From Pseudomonas frederiksbergensis (GTDB lineage Bacteria; Pseudomonadota; Gammaproteobacteria; Pseudomonadales; Pseudomonadaceae), in assembly GCF_003732705.1 (NCBI RefSeq), contig NZ_MOBR01000006.1, forward strand, positions 415,287-479,286: a DNA stretch of 64,000 bases, in the 5' to 3' direction. Positions 1 through 9,136 of the stretch are shown one piece after another. The position numbers and the translations under genes are program-made. Below the pieces are notes generated by a model, which did no database searches, had not been told where the DNA came from, and was given only the letters and a program-made list of their open reading frames with translations. The first letter of the stretch is position 1. Each line of letters starts with the position of its first letter.

Positions 1-80
1 ATGCAGCCAGGGACGCTCCGCGTCCCAAGAGCGGACGCAGAGCGTCCGGGGAGGCATTCCCACGCGGAGCGTGGGAACGA
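1..80. repeat. Partial copy of a ~105-bp inverted repeat (GATCGTTCCCACGC family)
   Basis: The right part of a dispersed palindromic element that recurs five more times in the window (near 6.9, 12.2, 16.6, 40.5 and 56.4 kb). Complete copies begin with GATCGTTCCCACGCTC and end with its reverse complement, with an inner GACGCTCCGCGTC-type inverted repeat. The left terminus here lies outside the window or is missing. It is non-coding and sits between genes. Confidence 0.8.
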
Positions 81-87
81 TCGGCAG

Positions 88-125
88 ACAAAAAAAGGCC
101 CGCATCACTGCGGGCCTTCTTTTTT
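88..125 (-). terminator. Rho-independent terminator downstream of rapA
   Basis: A 9-bp stem (AAGGCCCGC, 95-103, pairing with 110-118) closes a 6-nt loop and is flanked by A/T runs on both sides. On the minus strand it is followed by seven T residues, so it should terminate rapA. The tail on the plus strand means it may work in both directions. Confidence 0.85.
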
Positions 126-145
126 CTAACGGTGGAGCAGGGGGG

Positions 146-2992
146 TTAACCCGCCACCAGCACCCGAATCGCTTCCAGTCGCAGCGCAGCCTTGTCCAGC
201 ATCGCCAAACCTTGCTCGCGTTGATTGCGCAGGGCAACCAGCTCGCTGTCGCGCACGGTCGGGTTGACCGCTTGCAACGCGGTCAGGCGTGCCAGTTCTT
301 CGTCGGTGTCGGCAGCCAGGCGACGTTGCGCCTCAGCCACGCGCTCGGCGTGACGCGGGGCGATTTTCTCTTCGCCGGCGTTGATCCGTGGCGTCAGTTG
401 ATCGCGCTGGGCCTGGATAAACTTGTTGGCGCTGGCGCGGGGCACGCTTTCCAGTTGATCGTTCAGGGTTTCGAACGACACCCGGCCGGACAAGTCATTG
501 CCATTGGCATCCAGCAAGCAGCGCAGGGCGGCCGGCGGCAGGTAACGGCCCAGTTGCAGCGAACGCGGGGCTACCACTTCGCTGACGTAGAGCAGTTCCA
601 GCAACACGGTGCCGGGTTTCAGCGCCTTGTTCTTGATCAGCGCCACGGCGGTGTTGCCCATCGAACCGGACAACACCAGGTCCATGCCGCCCTGCACCAT
701 CGGGTGTTCCCAGGTGATGAACTGCATGTCTTCGCGAGACAGCGCCTGGTTGCGGTCGTAGGTGATGGTCACGCCTTCGTCGTCGCCCAGCGGGAAGCTG
801 GCGTCGAGCATTTTTTCGCTCGGCTTGAGGATCAGGGCGTTTTCCGAATGGTCTTCGCTGTCGATGCCGAACGCGTCGAACAGGGTTTCCATGTAGATCG
901 GCAGGGCGAACTGATCGTCTTGCTCAAGGATGTCCTCGACCAACTGATCGCCTTCGCCCGAACCGCCGGAGTTGAGCTCCAGCAAACGGTCGCGACCGGT
1001 GTGCAGCTCGGCTTCCAGACGTTCACGCTCACTGCGCGCCTCGTCGATCAGCGCTTGCCACTCGCCGTCATCGGCGTTTTCCAGCAGCGGCAGCAGGCGC
1101 GAGCCGAACTGATGTTGCAAGGCGTTACCGGTCGGGCAGGTGTTGAGGAAGGCGTTCAGCGCTTCGTGGTACCACTGGAACAGACGCTCTTGCGGGCTGG
1201 TTTCCAGGTACGGCACGTGCAGCTCGATGATGTGCTTCTGGCCGATCCGGTCCAGACGACCGATACGCTGCTCCAGCAGGTCCGGGTGCGACGGCAGATC
1301 GAACAGCACCAAGTGGTGCGAGAACTGGAAGTTGCGACCTTCACTGCCGATTTCCGAGCAGATCAGCACTTGCGCGCCAAATTCTTCGTCGGCGAAGTAA
1401 GCGGCAGCGCGGTCACGTTCGAGGATGTTCATGCCCTCGTGGAACACCGTGGCCGGGATGCCGGAACGCACGCGCAGGGCGTCTTCCAGGTCCATGGCGG
1501 TTTCGGCGTGGGCGCAGATCACCAGCACTTTGGTGCGCTTGAGCATCTTCAGGGTGTCGATCAGCCACTCGACGCGCGGGTCGAATTTCCACCAGCGTTC
1601 TTCTTCGTTGGCGTCCGGCTGGGCCTGGAAGCTGACTTCCGGGTACAGCTCGGCGTGATCGCCCAGGGGCAGTTCGAGGTATTCGTCGGGGCACTGCAGC
1701 GGGTACGGGTGCAGTTTGCGCTCCGGGAAACCCTGCACGGCGGCGCGGGTGTTGCGGAACAGCACGCGGCCAGTGCCGTGGCGGTCGAGCAGCTCGCGCA
1801 CGAGGCGGGCGCTGGCTTCGACGTCGCCATCGTTGACGGCGGTAAGCAGGGCTTCGCCTTCGTTACCGAGGAAACCGTGGATGGTCTTGTGTGCTTCAGG
1901 CGACAGGCGCCCCTTGTCCAGCAACTCCTGAACGGCCTCGGCCACCGGGCGATAGTTTTCACTCTCGGCGCGGAAGGCGTGCAGGTCATGGAAACGGTTC
2001 GGGTCGAGCAGGCGCAGACGCGCGAAGTGGCTGTCCTGGCCCAGTTGTTCCGGGGTCGCGGTCAGCAGCAGCACGCCGGGAATGACCTCGGCCAGTTGCT
2101 CGACCAGCGAGTATTCGGCGCTGGCCTTTTCTTCGTGCCAGACCAGGTGGTGGGCTTCGTCGACCACCATCAAGTCCCAGCCGGCGGCGAACAGCGCGTC
2201 CTGGGCCTTCTCATCGTCCACCAGCCATTCCAGCGCCACGAGGGCGAGCTGGGTGTCTTCGAACGGGTTGGCGGCATCGCTTTCGATGAAGCGTTCTTCG
2301 TCGAACAGCGCGACTTGCAGGTTGAAGCGACGGCGCATCTCCACCAGCCACTGATGCTGCAGGTTCTCTGGAACCAGGATCAGCACGCGGTTGGCGCGGC
2401 CCGACAGCAGTTGGCGATGGATCACCAAACCGGCTTCGATGGTTTTACCCAGGCCCACTTCGTCCGCCAGCAATACCCGCGGCGCGATACGGTCAGCGAC
2501 TTCACGGGCGATGTGCAATTGGTGCGCGATCGGCTGCGCACGCACGCCGCCCAGGCCCCACAGGGAAGATTGCAACTGACGGCTGGTGTGTTCCAGGGTG
2601 TGATAACGCAGGGAGAACCAGGCCAGCGGGTCGATCTGCCCGGCGAACAAACGGTCGCTGGCCAGACGGAACTGAATGAAGTTCGACAGTTGGGTTTCCG
2701 GCAGGGTGACCACTTCGTTCTGCGCGTTGAGGCCGTGGTAGACCAGCAGGCCATCGACATCGTCGACTTCCTGTACGGTCAGTTTCCAGCCTTCGAAGTG
2801 AGTGATCGAGTCACCGGGGGAAAACCGCACACGTGTGAGGGGCGCATTCCGTAGCGCGTACTGACGAGTGTCGCCAGTGGCCGGATAGAGCACGGTCAAC
2901 AAGCGGCCGTCCTGTGCCAGAACGGTGCCCAAACCCAGCTCGGCTTCGCTGTCACTAATCCAGCGTTGCCCCGGTTGATACTGCTGCGCCAT
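146..2992 (-). CDS. rapA: RNA polymerase-associated ATP-dependent helicase RapA (HepA)
   Basis: A 948-residue SNF2/Swi2-family ATPase, close to the usual ~950-968 residues of RapA. RapA binds core RNA polymerase and recycles enzyme stalled in post-transcription complexes. The N-terminal Tudor-like RapA region comes first. The helicase core follows, with Walker [11 protein letters not shown] at residues 177-186 and a DEAHH box near residue 275. The C-terminal lobe shows [10 protein letters not shown] and [10 protein letters not shown] (motifs V and VI). It is transcribed alone, with a terminator just beyond its stop and a divergent small gene upstream. Start ATG at 2992 gives the expected MAQQY N-terminus. 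Confidence 0.97.
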   Translation of the reverse strand: MAQQYQPGQRWISDSEAELGLGTVLAQDGRLLTVLYPATGDTRQYALRNAPLTRVRFSPGDSITHFEGWKLTVQEVDDVDGLLVYHGLNAQNEVVTLPETQLSNFIQFRLASDRLFAGQIDPLAWFSLRYHTLEHTSRQLQSSLWGLGGVRAQPIAHQLHIAREVADRIAPRVLLADEVGLGKTIEAGLVIHRQLLSGRANRVLILVPENLQHQWLVEMRRRFNLQVALFDEERFIESDAANPFEDTQLALVALEWLVDDEKAQDALFAAGWDLMVVDEAHHLVWHEEKASAEYSLVEQLAEVIPGVLLLTATPEQLGQDSHFARLRLLDPNRFHDLHAFRAESENYRPVAEAVQELLDKGRLSPEAHKTIHGFLGNEGEALLTAVNDGDVEASARLVRELLDRHGTGRVLFRNTRAAVQGFPERKLHPYPLQCPDEYLELPLGDHAELYPEVSFQAQPDANEEERWWKFDPRVEWLIDTLKMLKRTKVLVICAHAETAMDLEDALRVRSGIPATVFHEGMNILERDRAAAYFADEEFGAQVLICSEIGSEGRNFQFSHHLVLFDLPSHPDLLEQRIGRLDRIGQKHIIELHVPYLETSPQERLFQWYHEALNAFLNTCPTGNALQHQFGSRLLPLLENADDGEWQALIDEARSERERLEAELHTGRDRLLELNSGGSGEGDQLVEDILEQDDQFALPIYMETLFDAFGIDSEDHSENALILKPSEKMLDASFPLGDDEGVTITYDRNQALSREDMQFITWEHPMVQGGMDLVLSGSMGNTAVALIKNKALKPGTVLLELLYVSEVVAPRSLQLGRYLPPAALRCLLDANGNDLSGRVSFETLNDQLESVPRASANKFIQAQRDQLTPRINAGEEKIAPRHAERVAEAQRRLAADTDEELARLTALQAVNPTVRDSELVALRNQREQGLAMLDKAALRLEAIRVLVAG

Positions 2993-3232
2993 GCTGCCTG
3001 ACTCCCACCTTGAAAAAGCGGGCTATCTTAACGGAATGAGCCTTCAGGGCCAAAGGATAACTCGCGCCGACGCCGGTGAAGGCCGCGATTTTTCGATGTT
3101 CGGGAACGCTTGGGTTCTGTGTTGTCGGATAAAACATCGTCGCGCGTGCGTGCTCTGGTTCACAACTTTGCGACCGATGGCTCAAGTCGCCGCAGCAGCA
3201 GCCGACAGCCTGATGACAGGAGACTAAAAATT

Positions 3233-3574
3233 ATGCTGCAACCGATGCTCCCCTTGAGTGCCGTGCCGATCACCTCACAGCAGGACCCGATCCGCCAGCG
3301 CCCGGACATTCCGCCGGTGGTGCCTGTGCAGGAAAGCTCCAGTGAAAGCACGATCGACCTGCAAAAGCGCGACCCGGAAGAGGCTGCCCTGCAACTGCGC
3401 GAGGAACAACGCCGCCGCCAGGAACAGGATCGCCGGCGCCATGAAGCCGATCAGGACCCGGAAGCACACCTGGCGATTCCCGGTGACGAGCTCAATGCCG
3501 ACAACACCGTGCCGGTCGCGCCGCTCATTGAAGACGAGCCGCGCCAGGGACTTTGGGTCGATATCCAGATCTGA
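3233..3574 (+). CDS. Small charged hypothetical protein
   Basis: Encodes 113 residues from an ATG preceded by CAGGAGAC at good spacing. An upstream in-frame extension exists but lacks a comparable ribosome site. The middle third (about residues 45-75) is very rich in Glu, Gln and Arg (EEQRRRQEQDRRRHE) and is probably helical or coiled. The ends are Pro/Val-rich and look disordered. There is no signal peptide or membrane segment. It lies divergently from rapA. I do not recognise a characterised family, and I infer no function. Confidence 0.7.
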   Translation: MLQPMLPLSAVPITSQQDPIRQRPDIPPVVPVQESSSESTIDLQKRDPEEAALQLREEQRRRQEQDRRRHEADQDPEAHLAIPGDELNADNTVPVAPLIEDEPRQGLWVDIQI

Positions 3575-3616
3575 CAGGCTTCCTGTTGTGCGCGCTACCG
3601 AAGGGCTGCGATCTTT

Positions 3617-4807
3617 TCAGACGCCCCCGTTGTCAGCCAATTTGCGCAAACTGCTCAATAACAGCTCGATCTCCTCCTCAGTGTTCAAGTAACTCACGGC
3701 AATCCGCGCAATGCTCTCCAGCCCTCTGGCCTGCATATCCAGCGGCGTATAAGCCACGCTGTTGGCGCCGATATTGATCCCGCGTCGTGCCAGCCGCTGC
3801 TTCAACCAGGCGCTGTCCCAGCCCTTGAGCGTAAACGCGATCAGCCCTGATTGCTGGTCCGCGGGGCCAAGGTTGTGCAGCGTCAGGCCGGGGATCCTGG
3901 TCAGGCGTTCGCGCAAACCCTGGCTGAGGGAATCGATCCGCTGGCGAATGTTTGCCAGACCCACCCCATTGCATTCCTCAAGGGCATTCGCCAACCCGGC
4001 CAGCAACGCCACGGACACTTCGCTGGTTTCAAAGCGCCGGGCATCGCTGCGCAGGGCAAAGCTTTCGCCGTCCCACGGTGCCGACAGCACATCCAGTTGA
4101 GTAGGCTGAAGCCGCTGCATAAATTCCGGCCGTATATATAGCAGCGCAGTCCCTCGCGGTCCGCGCAGGAATTTGCGTCCGGCGCCCTTTAGCACATCGC
4201 AGTTCAGTGCCTCCACATCACAGGGTAATTGCCCCAGAGCCTGGCCGGCGTCGATGAAATAAGGGATGCCATGCTGGCGGGCCAGCGCGCCAATCGCCTC
4301 GGCGGGGTTGATCAGACCGCCATTGGCGGGAAGCCAGGTCAGGGCAATCAGTTTCACCTTAGGATCGATCATTTGCTCAAGCGCCGTCACGGATACCGCG
4401 CCTGACTCGTCGCAAGGAATCACCTCCAGTTGCGCCCCGGCGCCGACGGCCCGGGCGATGCAGGCCAGATTGCCGCCCCATTCGTGGCGGCCGATCAGAA
4501 TCCGATCACCGCTTTGCCACGGCCCCAGTGCATTGAACGCCATGCCCCAGGCCGCCGAGCCGCTGCTGGCGAAGGCCATGGCCTCGGGCACGGCATTGAG
4601 CAGGGTGGCCGCTGCGGTTCGGGCGCGGGTCTGGATGGTTTGATCGGCGGCCTCCATCGGGCCGCCGAGGGCTTCACGTTGTAATTGCGCAAGGACGGCG
4701 TCGAGGGTCGCCTGGCTGGGCAACGAGGCACCGGCGTGGTTGAAGTGAATCACGCTGGCACAGCCCGGTGTGGCGGCCCGCAAACGCACCACTTCGGCGC
4801 GATTCAT
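3617..4807 (-). CDS. Class V-fold PLP-dependent aminotransferase / cysteine desulfurase-like enzyme
   Basis: A 396-residue fold-type I PLP enzyme of the class V group. Visible motifs are FNHAGASLP near the N-terminus, the cofactor-binding IDAGQALGQLP (Asp-x-Gly-Gln) and the Schiff-base region KGAGRKFLRGPRG. It lacks the Cys-containing loop that defines IscS/SufS, so a true desulfurase role is unlikely. A role in amino acid or amine metabolism fits better. Its ATG overlaps the stop of the upstream RidA gene by 4 bp, so the two are translationally coupled. RidA partners suggest that enamine or imine intermediates are formed. The substrate is unknown. Confidence 0.85.
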   Translation of the reverse strand: MNRAEVVRLRAATPGCASVIHFNHAGASLPSQATLDAVLAQLQREALGGPMEAADQTIQTRARTAAATLLNAVPEAMAFASSGSAAWGMAFNALGPWQSGDRILIGRHEWGGNLACIARAVGAGAQLEVIPCDESGAVSVTALEQMIDPKVKLIALTWLPANGGLINPAEAIGALARQHGIPYFIDAGQALGQLPCDVEALNCDVLKGAGRKFLRGPRGTALLYIRPEFMQRLQPTQLDVLSAPWDGESFALRSDARRFETSEVSVALLAGLANALEECNGVGLANIRQRIDSLSQGLRERLTRIPGLTLHNLGPADQQSGLIAFTLKGWDSAWLKQRLARRGINIGANSVAYTPLDMQARGLESIARIAVSYLNTEEEIELLLSSLRKLADNGGV

Positions 4808-5274
4808 GGTTTGAGCTCGAAGATCGCGTCGACCTCAACCGCCACGCCGGCGGGCAGGCTGGACACACCGACCGCCGTGCGTACGTGTTTACCTTTGTCG
4901 CCGAGGGCGTTGACCAGCAGGTTGGACGCGCCGTTGGCCACCGCGCTTTGGTTCTTGAAATCACCCGCGCTGGCGATGAACACACCGAGGCGGATAATGC
5001 GTACCAGTTTGCTCAGGTCGTCGCCCAATACGTTGCTGAGCTGTGACAACAGGCCGAGGGTGGCAAGTTCGGCGGCGTTGGCCCCTTCTTCGTCGCTGAT
5101 CGATTCACCGAGACGTCCGATGAACGCTGGTTTGCCGTCGAGCAACGGGATCTGCCCGGAAATGAACAACTGGTTCTGGCTGACCACATGATTGACGTAG
5201 TTGGCGGCCGGCTGGCTCGGGGTTGGCAGGGCCAGGCCGAGTTGCTGGACACGTTGGACGAGTGAGTCGGTCAT
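4804..5274 (-). CDS. RidA/YjgF family enamine/imine deaminase
   Basis: A 156-residue RidA-family protein. Family members hydrolyse reactive 2-aminoacrylate-type enamines released by PLP enzymes. The FISGQIPL strand is present near residue 40. The substrate-binding Arg is in VRTAVGVSSLP and the catalytic Glu is in VEVDAIF near the C-terminus, so it looks active rather than a degenerate paralogue. It is longer than canonical RidA (~128 residues) and belongs to the group with an N-terminal extension. It is the first gene of a two-gene unit with the class V enzyme, and the GcvA-like regulator gene lies just upstream on the same strand. Confidence 0.9.
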   Translation of the reverse strand: MTDSLVQRVQQLGLALPTPSQPAANYVNHVVSQNQLFISGQIPLLDGKPAFIGRLGESISDEEGANAAELATLGLLSQLSNVLGDDLSKLVRIIRLGVFIASAGDFKNQSAVANGASNLLVNALGDKGKHVRTAVGVSSLPAGVAVEVDAIFELKP

Positions 5275-5362
5275 GGTGAATCCTCCTGAATGAAGGGTTC
5301 AGCATGTTGGCCTCGCGAGGGCGCGACAAACGGATAGATTTAATTCGACGTATTCAAATAAT

Positions 5363-6235
5363 TCATACGTCGGCGATTTCATCCAGCCAGTGGGCGAAGC
5401 ATTCGGCGGCGTGGCTCGGCGGGCGATCAGGGGTAACCAGCCAATAGCCAATTTCGTTGGTGAACGGCGGGGTGTCGAAGGCTTCTACCAGCGCGCCTTC
5501 CTTTATTCGGCGCTCGATCAAGTGCTGGCGTCCCATGGCGATGCCCTGGCCGGCCACGGCGGCTTCGACGACGATGTTGTAGTCGTGGAGCATCACGCTG
5601 GGGTAGGGGGCGAGGTCGATGCCGTTTTGGGCGCTCCAGTCGATCCACTCAAAGGGTTGAACAGACTTGGCCATCAACAGCGGGCCTTTGTGGATACCTT
5701 GGGCCTTGAACGCCGGGCTGCACACGGGTGTAAGTGTTTCCCCCATGAACCGTCGGGCCCGCACCTTGGGCCAGCCGCCCTTGCCATAACGGATGGCGAG
5801 GTCGACTTCGCCGCCATTGACGTCGGCCAGCTGCACCGAAGGCATCAGCTCCACATGAATGTGTGGGTGCCGTGCGTTGAAACCGGCCAGTCGCGGTGCC
5901 AGCCATAAGGTGGCGAATGAGGCGAGCAGGCCGATGCGCAGGGTGGTTTCCTGTTGCTCGTGGCCGCGCAGTTCGCGGGTGGCCGAGGCAATGGATTCCA
6001 GCGCGGGTTGAATCTTGCTGTAGTAGATTTCGCCGGCCGGCGTCAGATCGATGGCCCGGGTACGACGGATAAACAGCCGCTGGTTGAGGAATTGCTCAAG
6101 TTTCTGCACCTGATGGCTGATCGCACTTTGAGTTACCGACAGCTCGTCGGCAGCCTTGATAAAACTCAAATGCCGAGCCACGGCCTCGAAGGCGCGCAGG
6201 GCCATCAAGGGTGGCAGGTCCTGATGCAATTCCAC
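5363..6235 (-). CDS. LysR-family regulator, GcvA-like
   Basis: A 290-residue LysR regulator. The N-terminal winged HTH (LRAFEAVARHLSF, then SVTQSAISHQVQKLE) matches the GcvA/AmpR subgroup. I chose the GTG at 6235 because it places the HTH about 12 residues from the N-terminus, as in this subgroup. An open frame extending upstream to 6454 has no family support. It lies 88 bp upstream of, and in the same direction as, the RidA/aminotransferase pair. A regulatory link to that pair is plausible but is only inferred from position. Confidence 0.88.
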   Translation of the reverse strand: MELHQDLPPLMALRAFEAVARHLSFIKAADELSVTQSAISHQVQKLEQFLNQRLFIRRTRAIDLTPAGEIYYSKIQPALESIASATRELRGHEQQETTLRIGLLASFATLWLAPRLAGFNARHPHIHVELMPSVQLADVNGGEVDLAIRYGKGGWPKVRARRFMGETLTPVCSPAFKAQGIHKGPLLMAKSVQPFEWIDWSAQNGIDLAPYPSVMLHDYNIVVEAAVAGQGIAMGRQHLIERRIKEGALVEAFDTPPFTNEIGYWLVTPDRPPSHAAECFAHWLDEIADV

Positions 6236-6407
6236 GGTGGGGTCCTTTGGGGCTGTCACGATGGGCCGATTGTGCGGGGAAAAATCCGCAGGGGCACATA
6301 TTTTGTTAAGGCCGCGTTGCGCCAGTGACTGGTCAGCGCGGGCGCCAGACCGCATTATTGGTGCAATCCCGACCGAACTTCCTTTTCCAAGCGATGCACT
6401 GAACGCC

Positions 6408-6569
6408 ATGAGCCAAGACGACAAACTGATCGACCTTAACGCCGAACGCGCCAAGCGGGTTCATGACCTCAACGACAAGCGCCTGAACGAAGTGCGCCAA
6501 GCCTTCGAACAGGCCATGCCGTTGGGTAAAGCGAAGAAAAAGCCAAAAAACAAACCAAAAAAGCGTTGA
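6408..6569 (+). CDS. Small basic-tailed hypothetical protein
   Basis: Encodes 53 residues (MSQDDKLIDLNAERAKRVHD...) ending in a Lys/Pro-rich tail, KKPKNKPKKR. The first half is amphipathic and charged. The tail could bind nucleic acid or the ribosome, but that is speculation from composition. There is no signal peptide or TM segment. It is likely a genuine pseudomonad small ORF, because it fills the space between two divergent regulators and is followed by a hairpin. The family is not recognised. Confidence 0.65.
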   Translation: MSQDDKLIDLNAERAKRVHDLNDKRLNEVRQAFEQAMPLGKAKKKPKNKPKKR

Positions 6570-6575
6570 GCCCCC

Positions 6576-6595
6576 CCTGCATCGGTTGATGCAGG
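6576..6595 (+). terminator. Hairpin after small gene (weak terminator candidate)
   Basis: A perfect 8-bp stem (CCTGCATC, GGTT loop, GATGCAGG) starts 6 bp after the stop of the 53-residue ORF. There is no clear U-tract, so termination is uncertain. Confidence 0.4.
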
Positions 6596-6635
6596 TCAGT
6601 TATTTCCCCTCCTTTACGCCCAGTCTCGGGCGACA

Positions 6636-6649
6636 TTGATCCCGGTCAA
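6636..6649 (+). promoter_or_regulatory. Anr/Fnr box upstream of ccoM
   Basis: TTGATCCCGGTCAA matches the Fnr/Anr consensus TTGAT-N4-RTCAA completely. It ends 65 bp before the ccoM ATG, a usual distance for activation at about -41 if a short leader is present. It suggests low-oxygen induction, as known for cbb3 oxidase genes in pseudomonads. Confidence 0.8.
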
Positions 6650-6714
6650 TTTTCTCTCCTGCCTGATTGGTTAACTTAGCCCCATCGCAACAGGGCAAGT
6701 GCAGGAGGCCAGTC

Positions 6715-6828
6715 ATGTTTTTCGACAACGTGGTGATCGCCGGAGTGCTGACAGTCGGCCTCATGGTTCTGTTTTTTGCAGGGTTTGGATATTTCATCTG
6801 GAAGGATTCGCATAAGCGCAAACCGTAG
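6715..6828 (+). CDS. ccoM: cbb3-type cytochrome c oxidase small subunit CcoM
   Basis: Encodes a 37-residue single-pass membrane peptide (MFFDNVVIAGVLTVGLMV then a short hydrophobic run, IWKDSHKRKP at the end). Length, the MFxDNVV start and the FIWKD-basic tail match CcoM, the single-helix subunit found in the Pseudomonas stutzeri cbb3 oxidase that supports complex stability and assembly. The ATG is preceded by GCAGGAGG, a very strong ribosome site. A good terminator follows 34 bp after the stop, so it is monocistronic. The main ccoNOQP genes are not in this window. Confidence 0.82.
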   Translation: MFFDNVVIAGVLTVGLMVLFFAGFGYFIWKDSHKRKP

Positions 6829-6862
6829 GTCTTTCCAGAGCAATGAGCACGCAAGGCATTTT

Positions 6863-6888
6863 GGGCAACTTCGGTTGCCCTTTTTTTT
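6863..6888 (+). terminator. Rho-independent terminator of ccoM
   Basis: A 7-bp GC-rich stem GGGCAAC with a UUCG tetraloop and GTTGCCC is followed by eight T residues. This is a textbook intrinsic terminator. Confidence 0.93.
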
Positions 6889-6912
6889 GCCCACGAAAAA
6901 CTGGCAGTACAT

Positions 6913-7017
6913 GATCGTTCCCACGCTCTGCGTGGGAATGCCGCCATGGACGCTCCGCGTCCACCTGTGACGCGGAGCGTCACGGGATTCATTCCCACGC
7001 AGAGCGTGGGAACGATC
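6913..7017. repeat. GATCGTTCCCACGC-family inverted repeat
   Basis: A complete ~105-bp copy with outer arms of about 25 bp and an inner ACGCTCCGCGT-type inverted pair. It lies between the convergent ccoM and pitA. Confidence 0.88.
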
Positions 7018-7033
7018 CCTATCCGAAGACATG

Positions 7034-7067
7034 AAAAAGGCGCGGCTCTCACGAGGCGCGCCTTTTT
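7034..7067 (-). terminator. Terminator downstream of pitA
   Basis: Stem AAAAAGGCGCG (7034-7044) pairs with CGCGCCTTTTT (7057-7067). It yields a T run on either strand. It lies 17 bp past the pitA stop. Confidence 0.82.
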
Positions 7068-7083
7068 CGTTTGCAGCGATGTA

Positions 7084-8559
7084 TCAGCTACCGAGTGCCT
7101 TCGACGCCAGCCAGAACAGGCCGGCCGACAGGGCCACGGTGGCTGGCAGGGTCAGGACCCAGGCCAGCAGGATGGTTTTGACCGTGCCACCTTGCAGGCC
7201 GCTTTTGTTGGCGACCATGGTGCCGGCCACGCCCGAAGACAAGACGTGGGTGGTGGACACCGGCAGGCTGAAGATGTTGGCCAGGCCGATCATGCACGCC
7301 GTGGTGATCTGGGCCGACATGCCTTGTGCGTAAGTCATGCCTTGCTTGCCGATCTTCTCGCCGATGGTCAGCACTACGCGCTTCCAACCGACCATTGTGC
7401 CCAGGCCCAGGGCCAGGGCGACCGCCAGAATCACCCAGAACGGCGCGTATTCGGTGGTGGTGGTCAAGTCTTTGCGCAGTTTGTCCAGGTCAGCCTTTTC
7501 ACGGGCGGCCAGGGTTGGCAATTTGCTGACTTTCTTCGCCGTGTCATCCAGGCAGAGCAGGTAGCGACGCACTTCGATGCGGCTTTCGGCCGGCAGCGAG
7601 TGGTAGTCGGCTACACCCTTGAGGGTGTCGAGCAAGGCGCTGATGGTCGGTTCGGTCTGTTGCGGGTTGCAACGGAATTTCTCCGGCAGATCGCCTTCCA
7701 CGCTTTTGCCCAGGGCCAGGAATTCACCCAGGGTGTCGGCGTTGCGCTTGTAGAACTGGCTCAAGTGCAAGGTTGCATCGCGGGTACGTTCGATCTGGTA
7801 CGTGGTGCTGCTCAGGTCGAGAACGAACTGCGCCGGCACGATACCGATCAACACCAGCATGATCAGGCCGATGCCTTTCTGGCCATCGTTGGAACCGTGC
7901 ACGAAGCTCACGGCCATGGCCGAGATCACCAGGACCAGGCGATTCCAGAACGGCGGGTGCTTCTTGTCGTCGAGCTTGCGGCGCTGGTCCGGCGTCTTGT
8001 GCATCTTCGACAGTGGGCGCCACCATTTAAGGCCGATCAACACCAGCGCGGCAACGATGAAACCGGCCATTGGCGAGAACACCAGGGACGCACCGATATC
8101 GATCGCTTTCTGCCAGTTCACGCCATCGGCCAACGGAATATCGTTGATCAGGGCGTTGGCCAGGCCGACACCGAGGATCGAGCCGATCAGCGTGTGGGAA
8201 CTGGAGGCGGGGATACCGAAGTACCAGGTTCCCAGGTTCCAGGTGATGGCGGCGGCGAGCAACGAGAACACCATGGCCAGTCCGTGTCCGGTGTTCACAT
8301 TGATCAGCAGCTCGACCGGCAGCAAATGGACGATGGCATACGCCACCCCCACACCGCCCAGCAGAACGCCAAGAAAGTTGAACACACCGGAAAAGAACAC
8401 CGCCAGGTGAGGCGGCATGGCTTTGGTGTAGATAACAGTGGCCACCGCGTTTGCAGTGTCATGAAAGCCGTTGATGAACTCGAAGGCGAGGACAAAGGCC
8501 AGGGCGAGCAAGAGGCTCACAAGCACCCAAGCATCCAGTCCGCTGAATAAATCGATCAT
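7084..8559 (-). CDS. pitA: Low-affinity inorganic phosphate transporter PitA
   Basis: A 491-residue polytopic inner-membrane protein of the PiT family (E. coli PitA is 499). It imports metal-phosphate complexes by proton symport. The duplicated PiT signature is visible: GFHDTANAVATVIYTKAMPP near residue 30, and FVHGSNDGQKGIGLI in the second half. A large hydrophilic loop lies between the two halves, about residues 270-390. It is a single-gene unit with its own terminator. I see no Pho box upstream, consistent with constitutive Pit expression. Confidence 0.95.
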   Translation of the reverse strand: MIDLFSGLDAWVLVSLLLALAFVLAFEFINGFHDTANAVATVIYTKAMPPHLAVFFSGVFNFLGVLLGGVGVAYAIVHLLPVELLINVNTGHGLAMVFSLLAAAITWNLGTWYFGIPASSSHTLIGSILGVGLANALINDIPLADGVNWQKAIDIGASLVFSPMAGFIVAALVLIGLKWWRPLSKMHKTPDQRRKLDDKKHPPFWNRLVLVISAMAVSFVHGSNDGQKGIGLIMLVLIGIVPAQFVLDLSSTTYQIERTRDATLHLSQFYKRNADTLGEFLALGKSVEGDLPEKFRCNPQQTEPTISALLDTLKGVADYHSLPAESRIEVRRYLLCLDDTAKKVSKLPTLAAREKADLDKLRKDLTTTTEYAPFWVILAVALALGLGTMVGWKRVVLTIGEKIGKQGMTYAQGMSAQITTACMIGLANIFSLPVSTTHVLSSGVAGTMVANKSGLQGGTVKTILLAWVLTLPATVALSAGLFWLASKALGS

Positions 8560-8935
8560 GAAGGTTTTCTGACCCGGTCGTAAGGGGGCGCGATTATGCC
8601 AGAAAAGACTAGAAATCGATGCACTAGCTGCTCATTGGTAACATTCTTCAACGAATTAGTTTGTAGCAAAGCCCTAAGCCCCAGGTTTTTACTGGGTTTT
8701 GCAACTCATTGATTTTCTTTGATAAGCGAGCAGCCACAAGGGTTTTCCCCGTGGGCGCAAGAGGCGAAAACGCTTGTGTGAAATTTCTGAGAAGAGGGTC
8801 GGACATGCGCCATTTACCTCATCCAGTGGGTGAGGTGGCCGCTGCCCGCTTGTAGCGGGCGCGTAAGGCATGGTCGATACACCGCGCTTTTAGCGGATGC
8901 AGACGCAGACCCTTGAAGGATTCACGCCGGGGCGG
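8560..8935. other. 376-bp intergenic region with several small hairpins
   Basis: No credible gene. The first ~80 bp is the pitA promoter side. Small stems are visible: CCCAG/CTGGG around 8679-8697, CCTCA/TGAGG at about 8816-8835, and GCCCGCT/AGCGGGC at about 8842-8861. The hairpins could belong to an unannotated small RNA or the 3' end of the neighbouring small gene's transcript. I cannot decide between these. Confidence 0.4.
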
Positions 8936-9136
8936 TCAAGGCTCTTCGGCTTTGAGTTCCTTTTCCATCTTCTGCAATTCCTGGCTGAATGCCTGATCCT
9001 GAACGGTGGCGCGTTTACGCCAGGGCTTGCGTTCCGGTTCGGGCTGAGCGGCGTAGGTGGTGACTTCCCCGCCGTAAACTTCCTTGTAACGTTGTTCCTG
9101 GCGCTCAAGTTCCGCGCGCAGTTCGTCTTTCGTCAC
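8936..9136 (-). CDS. Small hypothetical protein, Lys/Glu-rich
   Basis: Encodes 66 residues from a GTG start ([20 protein letters not shown]...) preceded by AGGTAG at 5 bp. An upstream in-frame ATG gives a 98-residue version without a comparable ribosome site, so I prefer the short form. The two ends look like charged alpha-helices ([25 protein letters not shown]) around a basic centre (RKPWRKRA). It is soluble and cytoplasmic. The family is not recognised. Confidence 0.6.
   Translation of the reverse strand: MTKDELRAELERQEQRYKEVYGGEVTTYAAQPEPERKPWRKRATVQDQAFSQELQKMEKELKAEEP

Noticed and set aside
71..2854. 927-codon open frame on the plus strand
   Set aside because: It is exactly antisense to rapA, its product is Gln/Val/Arg/His-rich low-complexity protein, and it matches no family. 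It is a by-product of high-GC codon bias.
6946..8550. 534-codon open frame on the plus strand
   Set aside because: It starts inside a palindromic repeat and runs antisense to pitA.
8689..8871. 60-codon open frame on the minus strand
   Set aside because: No ribosome site, no family, and it spans small hairpins. It is more likely non-coding.
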